From: VRUE01 sp963705635
Lineage (GTDB): Bacteria > Actinomycetota > Thermoleophilia > Solirubrobacterales > 70-9
Assembly: GCA_963705635.1 (NCBI GenBank)
Contig: CAVPKH010000004.1
Span: 1,116,001 to 1,180,000, forward strand
Direction of reading: 5' to 3'
DNA length: 64,000 bases
Positions 33,964-42,751 of the stretch are shown in pieces. Under the pieces are notes generated by a model. The model was given only the letters and a program-made list of their open reading frames with translations. It searched no databases and was not told the origin of the DNA. How positions within the stretch are numbered: position 1 is the first letter of the stretch; each line of letters starts with the position of its first letter. Both the position numbers and the translations under genes were made by a program.

Positions 33964-35208
33964 ATGCGGGAGCGGCGGACGAGAAACAGGGTTGGGGTCG
34001 CGCTTGCGACCATCTTGGCGCTGGTCGGAGCCCTCGCCACGCTTGTCATGGGAGGCGCCGACGCCGCCCCCCGGCACGGACCGAACCAGACCCGGCTGAT
34101 CCTGCGGCTGGGCGATCTCCCGGCCGGCTACCTCAAGCTCGACCTGCAGGAGGAGCAGGGGGAACGGGTCTTCTGCTCGCGGCTTCACCACGTCGAGGAC
34201 ACGCCGCCGGAGATCGCGAGGCTCGTCGACCGTTTCCACCCGAAGGGCTGCGTCGGCACCTACGACCGGCTCTTCACACCACCGGGCCAGTCGGCCGGCC
34301 CGGTGGTGGTGGGAACCGGCGTGCTCTTCATGGACAGCGATGAGGCCGCCGACGCCGCCTGGGATGCCGCGCCCGAACTCCTCGCCCGGCTGACGGGCGG
34401 CCGGAGGCCGCGACCGGTCCGCTCCCCGGAAGAGATCGGCACGGCCACCGAGCTGCTTCACGCGCGCGAGACACCCCGCTTCTACCCGATCTATCGCAAG
34501 GTTGGCGCGCGGGGGTCCTTCCTCGTTTGGCGCTCGGGGAACACGCTGGCGACCATCATGGTCATCGGCGAGTCCTTTGCGGATATCGACAAGGCCGCGG
34601 TCGAGCTCGCTCGCCGCCAGCAGGAGCACATTCGCAACCCGACCCGGTACACCCTCGCCGAACGCTTCGACGGCGAAGTCCCGCTCGACGATCCGGCAAT
34701 CGACATTCCCGTCTACTGGCTGGGCCGCAACTTCCGCCCCATGGGTGGTCTGCCCGACAACCGACTCTTCGACTCCTACTTCACCGGCAAGGCAACGCCG
34801 GAAACCTTTGACGGCTTCGCGGAAGGCCCCAGTGCCCCTCTCAACATCCGCTACACGAACATCCGACTGGGCACCTGGACGACGGCGACCTGGAGCGTCT
34901 TTGCCCGCTCCGAGACCAGTAAGGCAATCACGAGCTGGAAGTGCACACAGACGAGGACGATCGCCCTCCCCGAAGGAACGGCAACGATCTTCGGCGGCTA
35001 CAAGAAAGACTTCAAGCGATGTCCCGATGAAGCGCCGAAAGCGTTTACCGCCTGGGTCGACATCGGAGGCGTGAAAGTCGTCGTCAACGCTCCCCCCGCC
35101 CCCGACTTCATCGAAGTCGTCAACCCCTATGGCTCCTTCGAGGCCATGGAAGCGATTGTCCGCGGCCTGACACGGCGGCCGCCGCAGTTCTCCAACGCGC
35201 CGGCTTAA
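33964..35208 (+). CDS. Secreted protein of unknown function
   Basis: I do not recognise this 414-residue protein. It has a signal peptide (VGVALATILALVGALATLVM, cleavage near ADAA). The mature part contains several short repeated-like themes (LILRLGDLPAGYLKLDL, VVVGTGVLFMDSDEAADAA) and four cysteines, two of them in FCSRLHH and KGCVGTYD. It is divergent from the aminotransferase gene with a 64-bp gap. There are no known catalytic motifs. Confidence 0.7.
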   Translation: MRERRTRNRVGVALATILALVGALATLVMGGADAAPRHGPNQTRLILRLGDLPAGYLKLDLQEEQGERVFCSRLHHVEDTPPEIARLVDRFHPKGCVGTYDRLFTPPGQSAGPVVVGTGVLFMDSDEAADAAWDAAPELLARLTGGRRPRPVRSPEEIGTATELLHARETPRFYPIYRKVGARGSFLVWRSGNTLATIMVIGESFADIDKAAVELARRQQEHIRNPTRYTLAERFDGEVPLDDPAIDIPVYWLGRNFRPMGGLPDNRLFDSYFTGKATPETFDGFAEGPSAPLNIRYTNIRLGTWTTATWSVFARSETSKAITSWKCTQTRTIALPEGTATIFGGYKKDFKRCPDEAPKAFTAWVDIGGVKVVVNAPPAPDFIEVVNPYGSFEAMEAIVRGLTRRPPQFSNAPA

Positions 35209-35220
35209 GGCTTGTGAGAG

Positions 35221-36096
35221 CTAGGCGCTGCGCAGAACTTCGACGGCGATCTTGGCCGTCTCGGTCGGGCTTTCGCCGACCCGCACGCCCTTTGCTTCGA
35301 GCGCGTCCTTCTTCGCCTGTGCCGTCCCCGAAGAGCCGGAGATGATCGCGCCGGCGTGGCCCATCTGCTTGCCGGGGGGCGCGGTGAAGCCGGCGATGTA
35401 GGCGACGACCGGCTTCGAGATCTCGCTGGCGATGAACTCGGCAGCGCGCTCCTCGGCGTCGCCGCCGATCTCACCGACCATCACGATCAGCTCGGTCTCG
35501 GGGTCTGCCTCGTAGAGCTTGAGGATGTCGATGAAGTCGGAGCCGATGATCGGGTCGCCGCCGATGCCGACGATCGAGGAGTTGCCCTCGCCCGCCTGCT
35601 TCAGCTCGTTGCCGATCTGGTAGGTCAGCGTGCCCGACTTGGAGACGACGCCGATCTTGCCCGGGTCGAAGAACTGGGCCGGGATGATGCCGACGTTGGC
35701 CTTGCCCGGCGAGAGCACGCCGGGGCAGTTCGGCCCCATCAGCCGCACCCCGGCCTCCCTTGCCTTCCAGTAGGTCTTCAGCATGTCGAGCACCGGGATG
35801 CCCTCGGTGATCGCGATCACCGTGTGCACGCCGGACTCGATCGCCTCGTCGATCGCCGGGGCGGCGAAGCGCGCCGGCACGAAGATCATCGAGGTGTTGG
35901 CGCCGGCCTGCTCGACCGACTCCTTGATCGAGTCGAAGACGGGAACGCCCTCGACGTCCTGGCCGCCCTTGCCGGGAGTGACGCCCGCGACCAGGTCGGT
36001 GCCGTAGGCGCGGTTGCGCAGGCCGTGGAAGGAGCCCTCGCGTCCGGTCAGGCCGGAGACGACCAGCTTGGTGTCGTTGTCGACGACGATCGACAT
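35221..36096 (-). CDS. sucD: Succinyl-CoA synthetase (ADP/GDP-forming), alpha subunit
   Basis: The protein has 291 residues with the CoA-binding Rossmann domain (VSGLTGREGSFHGL, GVTPGKGGQ), the LMGPNCPGVLSPG segment, and the phospho-histidine region (GFTAPPGKQMGHAGAIISG, His of MGHAGA). The enzyme makes succinate and ATP or GTP from succinyl-CoA in the TCA cycle. It starts inside the stop of sucC (overlap of one base), so the two subunits are translationally coupled. Confidence 0.97.
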   Translation of the reverse strand: MSIVVDNDTKLVVSGLTGREGSFHGLRNRAYGTDLVAGVTPGKGGQDVEGVPVFDSIKESVEQAGANTSMIFVPARFAAPAIDEAIESGVHTVIAITEGIPVLDMLKTYWKAREAGVRLMGPNCPGVLSPGKANVGIIPAQFFDPGKIGVVSKSGTLTYQIGNELKQAGEGNSSIVGIGGDPIIGSDFIDILKLYEADPETELIVMVGEIGGDAEERAAEFIASEISKPVVAYIAGFTAPPGKQMGHAGAIISGSSGTAQAKKDALEAKGVRVGESPTETAKIAVEVLRSA

Positions 36097-37259
36097 CAGG
36101 CGCTCGCCCCCGCCAGCTCGACGACCCGCTTGGCGGCCCCGAGCATCGTCGTCTCCTGCTGCAGGTTGGCCAGGCCGGCCTCGGCGAGGATCGCCAGGCC
36201 CTGCTCGGAGTTGGTGCCGTCGAGGCGGACGACCAGCGGCAGCTTCAGGTCGAGCTGCTGCGAGGCGGTGACGATCCCCTTGGCGATCTCGTCGCAGCGG
36301 GTGATGCCGCCGAAGATGTTGAAGAGGATCGCCGTGACCTTCTGGTCGGAGGTGATCACGGTCAGCGCATCGACGATCGCCTCGGCCTTGGAACCGCCGC
36401 CGGCGTCGAGGAAGTTGGCCGGCTTGCCGCCCGCCTGGGCGACCACGTCAAGCGTCGACATGCAGAGCCCGGCGCCGTTGGCGAGGATGCCCACGTTGCC
36501 GTCGAGCTTGACGTAGGTGAGGCCCTTCTCCTTCGCCATCGCCTCCTGCGGGTCGTCGGCCGTATCGGCGATCTCGGCCAGGTCCTGGTGGCGGAAGAGC
36601 GCATTGCCGTCGATCGTCACCTTGGCGTCGAGCGCGACCACCTCGCGATCGGCGGTGACGATCAGCGGGTTGACCTCGATCAGGTTCGCGTCCTCGCCGC
36701 TCGCCACCTCGGCCAGCTTCACCAGCACCTCAGCGGCCTGGTCGCGCACGTCCTCGTCGAGCCCGGCGGCGTCGATGATCGGCCGCGCCGCGGCCTGGTC
36801 GAAGGGACGGGTCGGATCGATGTGGACCTTGACCAGCGCATCGGGGTCCTCGGCGGCGACGGCCTCGATGTCCATGCCGCCCTTGGCGGAGACCATCGCC
36901 AGCAGCTTCTTCTCGCCGCGATCGAGGATCACCGAGGCGTAGTACTCCGAAGCGATGTCAGAGCCGCCCTCGATCCAGACCTGGTCGACCCGGAAGGGCC
37001 CCTCGCCGTGCGGCCCGACGATGTCCATGCCGAGGATCGCGTCGGCGTAGGCGCGCGCCTCCTCGGCGTCCTGGGCGATCTTGATCCCGCCGGCCTTACC
37101 GCGACCGCCAATCAGCACCTGCGCCTTGATCGCGCAGGGATAGCCGATCCGCTCCGCTGCCGCGACCGCCTCGTCGACCGTCGCGGCGACCTCGCCACTG
37201 GGCACGGCGACACCGTGCTTGGCGAAAAGCTGCTTGCCCTGATACTCGAGGAGGTCCAT
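36096..37259 (-). CDS. sucC: Succinyl-CoA synthetase, beta subunit
   Basis: The protein has 387 residues from ATG 37259 (MDLLEYQGKQLFAKHGV, the universal SucC start), preceded by an ATP-grasp domain with KAQVLIGGRGKAGGIK and the metal ligands in EVNPLIVTADREVVALDAK. The CoA-ligase domain includes FNIFGGITRCDEIA. It pairs with the downstream sucD. The frame extends 144 bp further upstream, but that part is noise overlapping the divergent HAD gene leader. Confidence 0.97.
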   Translation of the reverse strand: MDLLEYQGKQLFAKHGVAVPSGEVAATVDEAVAAAERIGYPCAIKAQVLIGGRGKAGGIKIAQDAEEARAYADAILGMDIVGPHGEGPFRVDQVWIEGGSDIASEYYASVILDRGEKKLLAMVSAKGGMDIEAVAAEDPDALVKVHIDPTRPFDQAAARPIIDAAGLDEDVRDQAAEVLVKLAEVASGEDANLIEVNPLIVTADREVVALDAKVTIDGNALFRHQDLAEIADTADDPQEAMAKEKGLTYVKLDGNVGILANGAGLCMSTLDVVAQAGGKPANFLDAGGGSKAEAIVDALTVITSDQKVTAILFNIFGGITRCDEIAKGIVTASQQLDLKLPLVVRLDGTNSEQGLAILAEAGLANLQQETTMLGAAKRVVELAGASA

Positions 37260-37362
37260 GGTGGAGGCGCGCCGCTCGGGCGCGGGCGGCACCCTATCCG
37301 AGATCGCCGAGCTTGAGCGCGACGCCCCCCGGCCGAGCGATTGGCATAATGCGCCGCCGCCG

Positions 37363-38046
37363 ATGCCGATGCCCAGTCTCAAAAATGTCAAATGGTTGAC
37401 CACCGACTGTTATGGCACCTTGATCGATTGGGAGAAAGGCATCATCGACGCCTGCAAGAAAGAGGCGGAGAAGGATGGCTTCAGCTTCTCCGAGGAGCCC
37501 TTCCTGGCCCGCTTCATGGAGGTCCAGGCCGAAATCATGGCCGGCTCCTACGAGCTCTACGCCGAGGTGCTGCGCCGCACGATCGTCAAGGTCGCCGGCG
37601 AGCTGGGCTGGGAGATCGAGCCCTCGCGGGCGCAGTTCCTGCCCAACAGCGTCGCCTACTGGCTGCCCTTCCGCGAGGCCAATGCGGCAATGGACCGACT
37701 CGGCAAACGCTACGAAATCGGCATCGTCTCCAACATCGACGACAAACTGCTCGGCATCTCACGGCGCCACCTGCGCACCGAACTCGACCTCGTCGTCACC
37801 GCCCAGCAGGTGCGCAGCTACAAGCCCGACCCCGTCCACTTCAAAGAGGCGGCACGGCGGATGGGCGGCAAGAAAGGCTGGCTGCACATCGGCTGCAACT
37901 ACACCAACGATGTCGCGCCGCTGCTGAAAATGAACGTGCCGGTGATCTGGGTCAACCGCCACGGCGAGAAACTCGAAGGCCGCAAGGCGCCAAGCGCCAC
38001 CGTCAAGAACTTCCGCGACGCCGCCAAAAAGCTCGGCGCGTCCTGA
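37363..38046 (+). CDS. HAD-superfamily hydrolase, haloacid dehalogenase type II-like
   Basis: From ATG 37363, residues 13-22 (TTDCYGTLIDW) carry the nucleophile Asp in DCYGT, the exact pattern of L-2-haloacid dehalogenases. Motif II is in IGIVSNIDDKLL, the lysine is in SYKPDPVHFKEA and the acidic motif lies in HIGCNYTNDVAPL. The helical cap lies at about residues 25-90. A dehalogenase or phosphatase activity is possible. It is divergent from sucC with a 103-bp gap containing both promoters. Confidence 0.87.
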   Translation: MPMPSLKNVKWLTTDCYGTLIDWEKGIIDACKKEAEKDGFSFSEEPFLARFMEVQAEIMAGSYELYAEVLRRTIVKVAGELGWEIEPSRAQFLPNSVAYWLPFREANAAMDRLGKRYEIGIVSNIDDKLLGISRRHLRTELDLVVTAQQVRSYKPDPVHFKEAARRMGGKKGWLHIGCNYTNDVAPLLKMNVPVIWVNRHGEKLEGRKAPSATVKNFRDAAKKLGAS

Positions 38047-38121
38047 GCGATCTCTAGCGTTTCGCAACTTCGGCGCACGCAGTTGTTTCGACCTGTTAGG
38101 TCGGGCAGCCGGCAGCTATCC

Positions 38122-39930
38122 ATGGATCGACTGGAACACAGCAGGGCGTCTCGCGGCACCCGCCTGTCCCTAGCGGCGGGCGTATTGCTGCTGCTCTGCC
38201 TGCTCATCCTCGCCGGCCCGCGCTTCAGCGCGGCAGCGGAAACCGCCCAGCCGCCCAGCTTCGTCGTGATCCAAACCGACGACCAGACCCTCGATGAGCT
38301 CTACGCCACCTTCAGCCAGCCGAAGATCCAGGCGATGCCCAACACGCTCAACCTGATCGCCAAGCGCGGCATGACGTTCAACAACTACTACGTCTCCTAC
38401 CCGCTCTGCTGCCCCTCGCGGGTCAGCCTGCTCACCGGCCGCTACGCCCACAACCACAACGACCGCGGCAACGTGCCGCCCAACGGCGGCTACACCGGCT
38501 TCAGCTTCCGCGGCGCCTACACCCACAACATCGCCACCTGGCTGCAGGGCGCCGGCTACCGCACGATCCACGTCGGCAAGTTCCTCAACGGCTACGGCGA
38601 CGAACCCTTCGACAACGGCACCACCGTGCCGCCCGGCTGGAACGCCTGGCACACCGTCCTCAACGCCGACACCCACCACTACTACTACGGCTACACGCTC
38701 AACAACAACGGCGTCATCGAAGGGCCCTACGGGGACTCGGGAACCTGGGAACCACGCGAGTACGGCGTTCGCGACGACATCGGCTGTCCCTACGCGCCGC
38801 TCAACGGCCTGCCCTGCTTCTACCAGTCCGACATGCTGACCAACCTCGCGATCGGCGAGCTCAAGGGCACCTCGCCTGAACAGCCCTTCTACCTGCAGCT
38901 CGACTACACCGCGCCCCACGGCGATTTCCGCCACCCGGCGGGGCCCGAGCCAGCGCCGCGCGAGTACGACTGGTTCAACGGCGCGCCGTTGCCGCACAGG
39001 CGCGCCGAAGGCTTCGACGAGGGCAACGTCGGCGACAAGCCGCGCTTCATCCGCGAAGCGCCCTACCTCTCGCTGGCCGACATCCACACGTACCGCATCT
39101 ACTACGACAAGGCGCTGGAGTCGCTGCGCTCGATCGACGACGGCGTCAAAGGCATCATGGACACGCTGGGCTCCCTGCACCGCCTGCGCAACACCTACGT
39201 CATCTTCACCTCCGACAACGGCTTCTTCTTCGGCGAGCACCGCCTGATCGGCGGCAAGTTCCTCGCTTACGAGCCCTCCACCCACCTGCCCTTCCTGATT
39301 CGCGGGCCGCACATCCGGCCCGGCACCGAATCGAACGAGCTGGTCGGCAACATCGACGTCGCCCCGACCGTGCTCGAACTGGCCGGGGTGGAAGCGGACA
39401 AGAGCATGGACGGGCGCTCGATGACGCCCTTCCTGCACGACCCCGAACTGCTCACCCTGCGCCCGTACCTCTTCGAGTCCTTCGTCGAGACCTCGGACGT
39501 GGTCGATGCCGGCGCGATCGCCGAACCGGGGGATCAGAGCAGCTCCGCCCGGGCTCGGCCCGGCGCCACCGCCTCGATCCTGGCGCCGCCGAAGGACTAC
39601 GAGGGGATCCGCCTCGGCCCCTACAAGTACATCGCCTGGCCGGACGGCGAGAAGGAGCTCTACAACATCGAAAAGGACCCCTACGAGCTCAACAACATCG
39701 TCCGCATCCCCAACTACTTCCCGGTCCGCAACTTCCTCCACCACGAACTGCTCGAACGGCTCGAGGACTGCGTCGGCAAGACCTGCGGCGAAGAAGCAGT
39801 CGTGATCCCGCTGACGCGGCGCGAGCGCCGAGTTCAGATTCACCACGAAAAGCAGGAACGGCGCGAAGAACAGAAGCGGAAACTGCAGGAACAGCGGGAA
39901 CACAAACCGCTGCAGAAACAGAAGCGCTGA
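38122..39930 (+). CDS. Secreted sulfatase (formylglycine type)
   Basis: From ATG 38122 there is a signal or anchor (LSLAAGVLLLLCLLILAGP), the metal-binding FVVIQTDDQT, and the formylglycine motif CCPSRVSLLTGRYAHNH with Cys96 to be modified (C-x-P-S-R). Later sulfatase motifs are TSDNGFFFGEHR and GKFLAYEPSTHLPFLIRGP. A 35-residue tail after residue 565 is very rich in Arg, Gln, Glu and Lys and probably forms a charged helix. It likely cleaves sulfate esters or related phosphonates outside the cell. The sulfate assimilation genes 5 kb away may use the product. Confidence 0.93.
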   Translation: MDRLEHSRASRGTRLSLAAGVLLLLCLLILAGPRFSAAAETAQPPSFVVIQTDDQTLDELYATFSQPKIQAMPNTLNLIAKRGMTFNNYYVSYPLCCPSRVSLLTGRYAHNHNDRGNVPPNGGYTGFSFRGAYTHNIATWLQGAGYRTIHVGKFLNGYGDEPFDNGTTVPPGWNAWHTVLNADTHHYYYGYTLNNNGVIEGPYGDSGTWEPREYGVRDDIGCPYAPLNGLPCFYQSDMLTNLAIGELKGTSPEQPFYLQLDYTAPHGDFRHPAGPEPAPREYDWFNGAPLPHRRAEGFDEGNVGDKPRFIREAPYLSLADIHTYRIYYDKALESLRSIDDGVKGIMDTLGSLHRLRNTYVIFTSDNGFFFGEHRLIGGKFLAYEPSTHLPFLIRGPHIRPGTESNELVGNIDVAPTVLELAGVEADKSMDGRSMTPFLHDPELLTLRPYLFESFVETSDVVDAGAIAEPGDQSSSARARPGATASILAPPKDYEGIRLGPYKYIAWPDGEKELYNIEKDPYELNNIVRIPNYFPVRNFLHHELLERLEDCVGKTCGEEAVVIPLTRRERRVQIHHEKQERREEQKRKLQEQREHKPLQKQKR

Positions 39931-39933
39931 GCG

Positions 39934-41694
39934 CTACTTGATCACCGCGAGGACGTCGCCGCTGGATACGGAGGCGCCCTCGACGACGTTCAGCTCCTCG
40001 ACCTTGCCGGCGCGGTGAGCGACGATCTCGTTCTCCATCTTCATCGCCTCGATCACGCAGATCAGATCGCCCTCGGCAACCTCGGCGCCTTTCTCGACCG
40101 CCACCTTGAAAACCGTGCCCTGCAGCGGCGAGGGCAATGACTCGCTCGAGGCGCCGCCGCCACCCCCGGCCTTGCGCTCGCGCTTGGGCGGGCGCTTTCC
40201 GCCCGCGGCGGGGGCGCCACCGCCGGCCACAGCCTCACCGATCACCTTGACCTCGAAGAGCTTGCCCGAGACCTCGACCTTGTAGTCGCGGGTTACCAGC
40301 TCGGCCCCCTCCTCGACCTCGGCCGGCTCGGCGGCCGCCTCGGGAGCGGTCGTCTTGAGCCAGTCGCGGTCCTCCATCAGGTCGCGGCAGGTCTCGCCGT
40401 TGCGCCACTGGTCGCTGGCGAGCAGCGCCTTGTGGAAGGGGATCAGCGTGGTCAAGCCGCCGACCTCGTACTCGTCCAGCGCCCGCAGCATGCGGCGCGT
40501 CGCGTGCTCGCGGTCGATGTCCCAGACGATCAGCTTGGCGACCATCGGGTCGTACATCGGCGTCACCTCGGAGCCGGCTTCGACCCCCGAGTCGACGCGA
40601 ACGCCCGGGCCCGCGGGCTCACGGTAGGTCGTGATCGAGCCCGGCGCCGGGGCGAACTTCTTGTGCGCGGCCTCAGCGTTGATCCGGCACTCGATCGCGT
40701 GGCCGCGCAGCTGCACGTCCTCCTGGGCGACGGAGAGCGCCTCGCCGGCGGCGACCAGGACCTGCTCGCGGACGATGTCAATGCCGCAAACCATCTCGGT
40801 CACGCAGTGCTCGACCTGCACCCGCGTGTTCATCTCGAGGAAGAAGTACTCGTCGCCGACCTGCATGCCCTCGACCGTGCCGGCGCCGCGGTAGTCCACC
40901 GCGGCAGCGGCGTCGGTCGCGATCTTGCCGATCCGCTCGCGCATCGCGGCGTCGACGCGCGGGCCCGGGGCCTCCTCGATCACCTTCTGGTGACGGCGCT
41001 GGACCGAGCAGTCGCGCTCGCCGAGGTGGATCACGTTGCCGTGCCCGTCGGCGAGGACCTGGACCTCGACGTGGCGCGGATCCTCGAGGTAGCGCTCGAC
41101 GTAGACGCGATCGTCGGAGAAGAACTTCTCGCCTTCGCGGGCGGAGCCCTCGAAGGCCTCCTGCAGGTCGTCGGGGGTCATCGCGACGCGGAAGCCCTTG
41201 CCGCCGCCGCCGCCGGCCGCCTTGCAGGCAACCGGGTAGCCGGCTTCCTCGGCCTGCTTGCGGGCGGCCTCGATGTCCGGCGCCGGCTCGGTGGCACCGG
41301 GGACGATCGGCACCCCTGCCGCCGCCATGATCTCCCGCGCCCGCGTCTTCGACCCCATCTCTTCGATCGCCTCCGCCGGCGGGCCGATGAAGACGATGTC
41401 GGCCTCGGCACAGGCGCGGGCGAAGTCGGCATTCTCAGCGAGGAATCCATAACCGGGATGGATCGCCTCGGCGCCAGCCTCCTTGGCCGTGGCGATGATC
41501 TTCTCGATGTTGAGATAGCTCTCGGCGGGAACCGCGGGCCCGATCAGGAAGGCCTCGTCGGCCTCGCGCACGTGCGGCGCCTCGCGGTCGATCTCCGAAT
41601 AGACGGCGACCGAGCCGATGCCCATCTCCTTCAGGGTCCGCGCTACCCGGATGGCGATCTCGCCGCGGTTGGCAATCAGGACTTTCCGAAACAC
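39934..41694 (-). CDS. Acetyl/propionyl-CoA carboxylase alpha chain (biotin carboxylase + BCCP)
   Basis: From GTG 41694 (VFRKVLIANRGEIAIRVART), residues 1-450 are a biotin carboxylase domain with the glycine-rich ATP loop GGGGKGFRVA, HLGERDCSVQRRHQK and the Arg-containing EMNTRVQVEH. A linker rich in Gly/Ala/Pro follows, and the C-terminal biotinyl domain carries EAMKMENEI with the biotinylated lysine about 35 residues from the end. It matches actinobacterial AccA3-type subunits that feed malonyl- and methylmalonyl-CoA synthesis. The AccE-like gene at 49.7 kb may be a partner. No beta subunit is seen here. Confidence 0.95.
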   Translation of the reverse strand: MFRKVLIANRGEIAIRVARTLKEMGIGSVAVYSEIDREAPHVREADEAFLIGPAVPAESYLNIEKIIATAKEAGAEAIHPGYGFLAENADFARACAEADIVFIGPPAEAIEEMGSKTRAREIMAAAGVPIVPGATEPAPDIEAARKQAEEAGYPVACKAAGGGGGKGFRVAMTPDDLQEAFEGSAREGEKFFSDDRVYVERYLEDPRHVEVQVLADGHGNVIHLGERDCSVQRRHQKVIEEAPGPRVDAAMRERIGKIATDAAAAVDYRGAGTVEGMQVGDEYFFLEMNTRVQVEHCVTEMVCGIDIVREQVLVAAGEALSVAQEDVQLRGHAIECRINAEAAHKKFAPAPGSITTYREPAGPGVRVDSGVEAGSEVTPMYDPMVAKLIVWDIDREHATRRMLRALDEYEVGGLTTLIPFHKALLASDQWRNGETCRDLMEDRDWLKTTAPEAAAEPAEVEEGAELVTRDYKVEVSGKLFEVKVIGEAVAGGGAPAAGGKRPPKRERKAGGGGGASSESLPSPLQGTVFKVAVEKGAEVAEGDLICVIEAMKMENEIVAHRAGKVEELNVVEGASVSSGDVLAVIK

Positions 41695-41718
41695 GGCGGC
41701 GCAGTCTAGCCATGAGCG

Positions 41719-41817
41719 GGGCGGTGACGGGGGCACCCCTGGCCTGACAAGTCGCCGCGCTAATCAGCGCGGCGACTTTGAGTATCCGCCAGTCCAGGGG
41801 TGCCCCCGTCACCGCCC
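41719..41817. repeat. Nested palindrome E1 (class B), 24-bp outer arms
   Basis: Perfect outer arms 41719-41742 and 41794-41817. A linker CCTGACAA (41743-41750). An inner 10-bp stem GTCGCCGCGC/GCGCGGCGAC with loop TAATCA (41751-41776). Then TTTGAGTATCCGCCAGT (41777-41793), shared with E6 at 63.7 kb. It sits between the divergent acyl-CoA carboxylase and PHP genes, so it is not simply a terminator. Confidence 0.85.
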
Positions 41818-41874
41818 TCGATCCGGGGACTGCGCCGCCGCCATGGCCTTCGGTGGTTTAGCTTCTCCGGCTCG

Positions 41875-42690
41875 ATGCTGATTGAGCTTCAAAGTCATTC
41901 GACGGTCTCTGACGGGCAATTGGCGCCCGCCGAGGTCGTCGCCAATGCTTGGGAGGCTGGCGTTACGACGCTGGCGCTGACCGACCACGATGCGATTGCG
42001 GGGGTGCCGGAGGCCCAAGCGGCGGCCGAGGGGCTCGGGGTCGAGCTGGTGCCGGCGATCGAGATGTCCTGCGTCCACGAGTACGCCGAAGACCTGCACG
42101 TCTGCGGCTACTGGGTCGACCTGGAGCAGATCGCGCCGGCCTGCGAGCGGGCGCAGCAGGCACGGGTGACGCGGGCCGGAGAAATCGTCGAGCGGCTGCG
42201 CGGCTGGGGATTCCACCTGCAGCTGGAGGACGCGATCAAAGAGGCCGGCGACGCGCTCTCGATCGGGCGCCCCCACATCGCCCGGGCAGCTGGGGCAACC
42301 GGTGACCTCGGTCCCTTCTTCGAGGAGTACCTCGTCCCCGGCGGCAAGGCCTTCGTCCCGCGCAAATGGCCGACCGCCGAGCAGGCGATCGAGCTGATTC
42401 ACGACGCCGGTGGCGCCGCCGTGATCGCCCACCCCTACTGGGACATCGATTCCCCCGCTGAGGTCGAAGACCTGATCCGCTCACTCGGCGCCGACGGGGT
42501 CGAGGCCTTCTACCCGACCCACAGCAAGGAGCAGACCGAACACCTACTCACGCTCTGCGACGAGCTCGACTTGGTCCCGACCGGCTCATCGGACTACCAC
42601 GGGCCGACCCACAAGACCTTCGCCAAATTCGGCGCCTACGACACATACGGCCTCGGCGAACCTCAGGTTCCGGAGAGGGAGGGTCGGTAG
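41875..42690 (+). CDS. PHP-domain phosphoesterase (RNase AM/YciV-like)
   Basis: From ATG 41875 the PHP metal motifs are present: ELQSHSTVSDGQ, LTDHDAIAG, VPAIEMSC, VIAHPYWD and the C-terminal GSSDYHGP. This is the TrpH/YciV family, which removes 5'-phosphates from short RNAs or 3',5'-nucleotide bisphosphates. The internal insert GRPHIARA is typical of the family. Its stop codon TAG lies inside the left arm of palindrome E2. It could work with the YhaM-like nuclease in RNA turnover, by inference. Confidence 0.9.
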   Translation: MLIELQSHSTVSDGQLAPAEVVANAWEAGVTTLALTDHDAIAGVPEAQAAAEGLGVELVPAIEMSCVHEYAEDLHVCGYWVDLEQIAPACERAQQARVTRAGEIVERLRGWGFHLQLEDAIKEAGDALSIGRPHIARAAGATGDLGPFFEEYLVPGGKAFVPRKWPTAEQAIELIHDAGGAAVIAHPYWDIDSPAEVEDLIRSLGADGVEAFYPTHSKEQTEHLLTLCDELDLVPTGSSDYHGPTHKTFAKFGAYDTYGLGEPQVPEREGR

Positions 42691-42751
42691 GCGGCCCTTC
42701 CCAGGACGAGCGGCAGGAGCCGCTCTTGAGTGTCCTGGGAGGGGCCTACCG
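42685..42751. repeat. Nested palindrome E2 (class A)
   Basis: Outer arms 42685-42707 and 42732-42751 pair over two 8-9-bp blocks with a 3-nt bulge. Inner hairpin GAGCGGC-AGGA-GCCGCTC (42708-42725) is followed by the bulge TTGAGT (42726-42731). The element supplies the stop codons of both converging genes: TAG at 42688-42690 on the plus strand and TAG at 42746-42748 on the minus strand. It could act as a two-way terminator. Confidence 0.85.

Noticed and set aside
38170..39903. 577-codon minus-strand frame opposite the sulfatase gene
   Set aside because: Mirror frame of a gene with intact sulfatase motifs; no recognisable domain.
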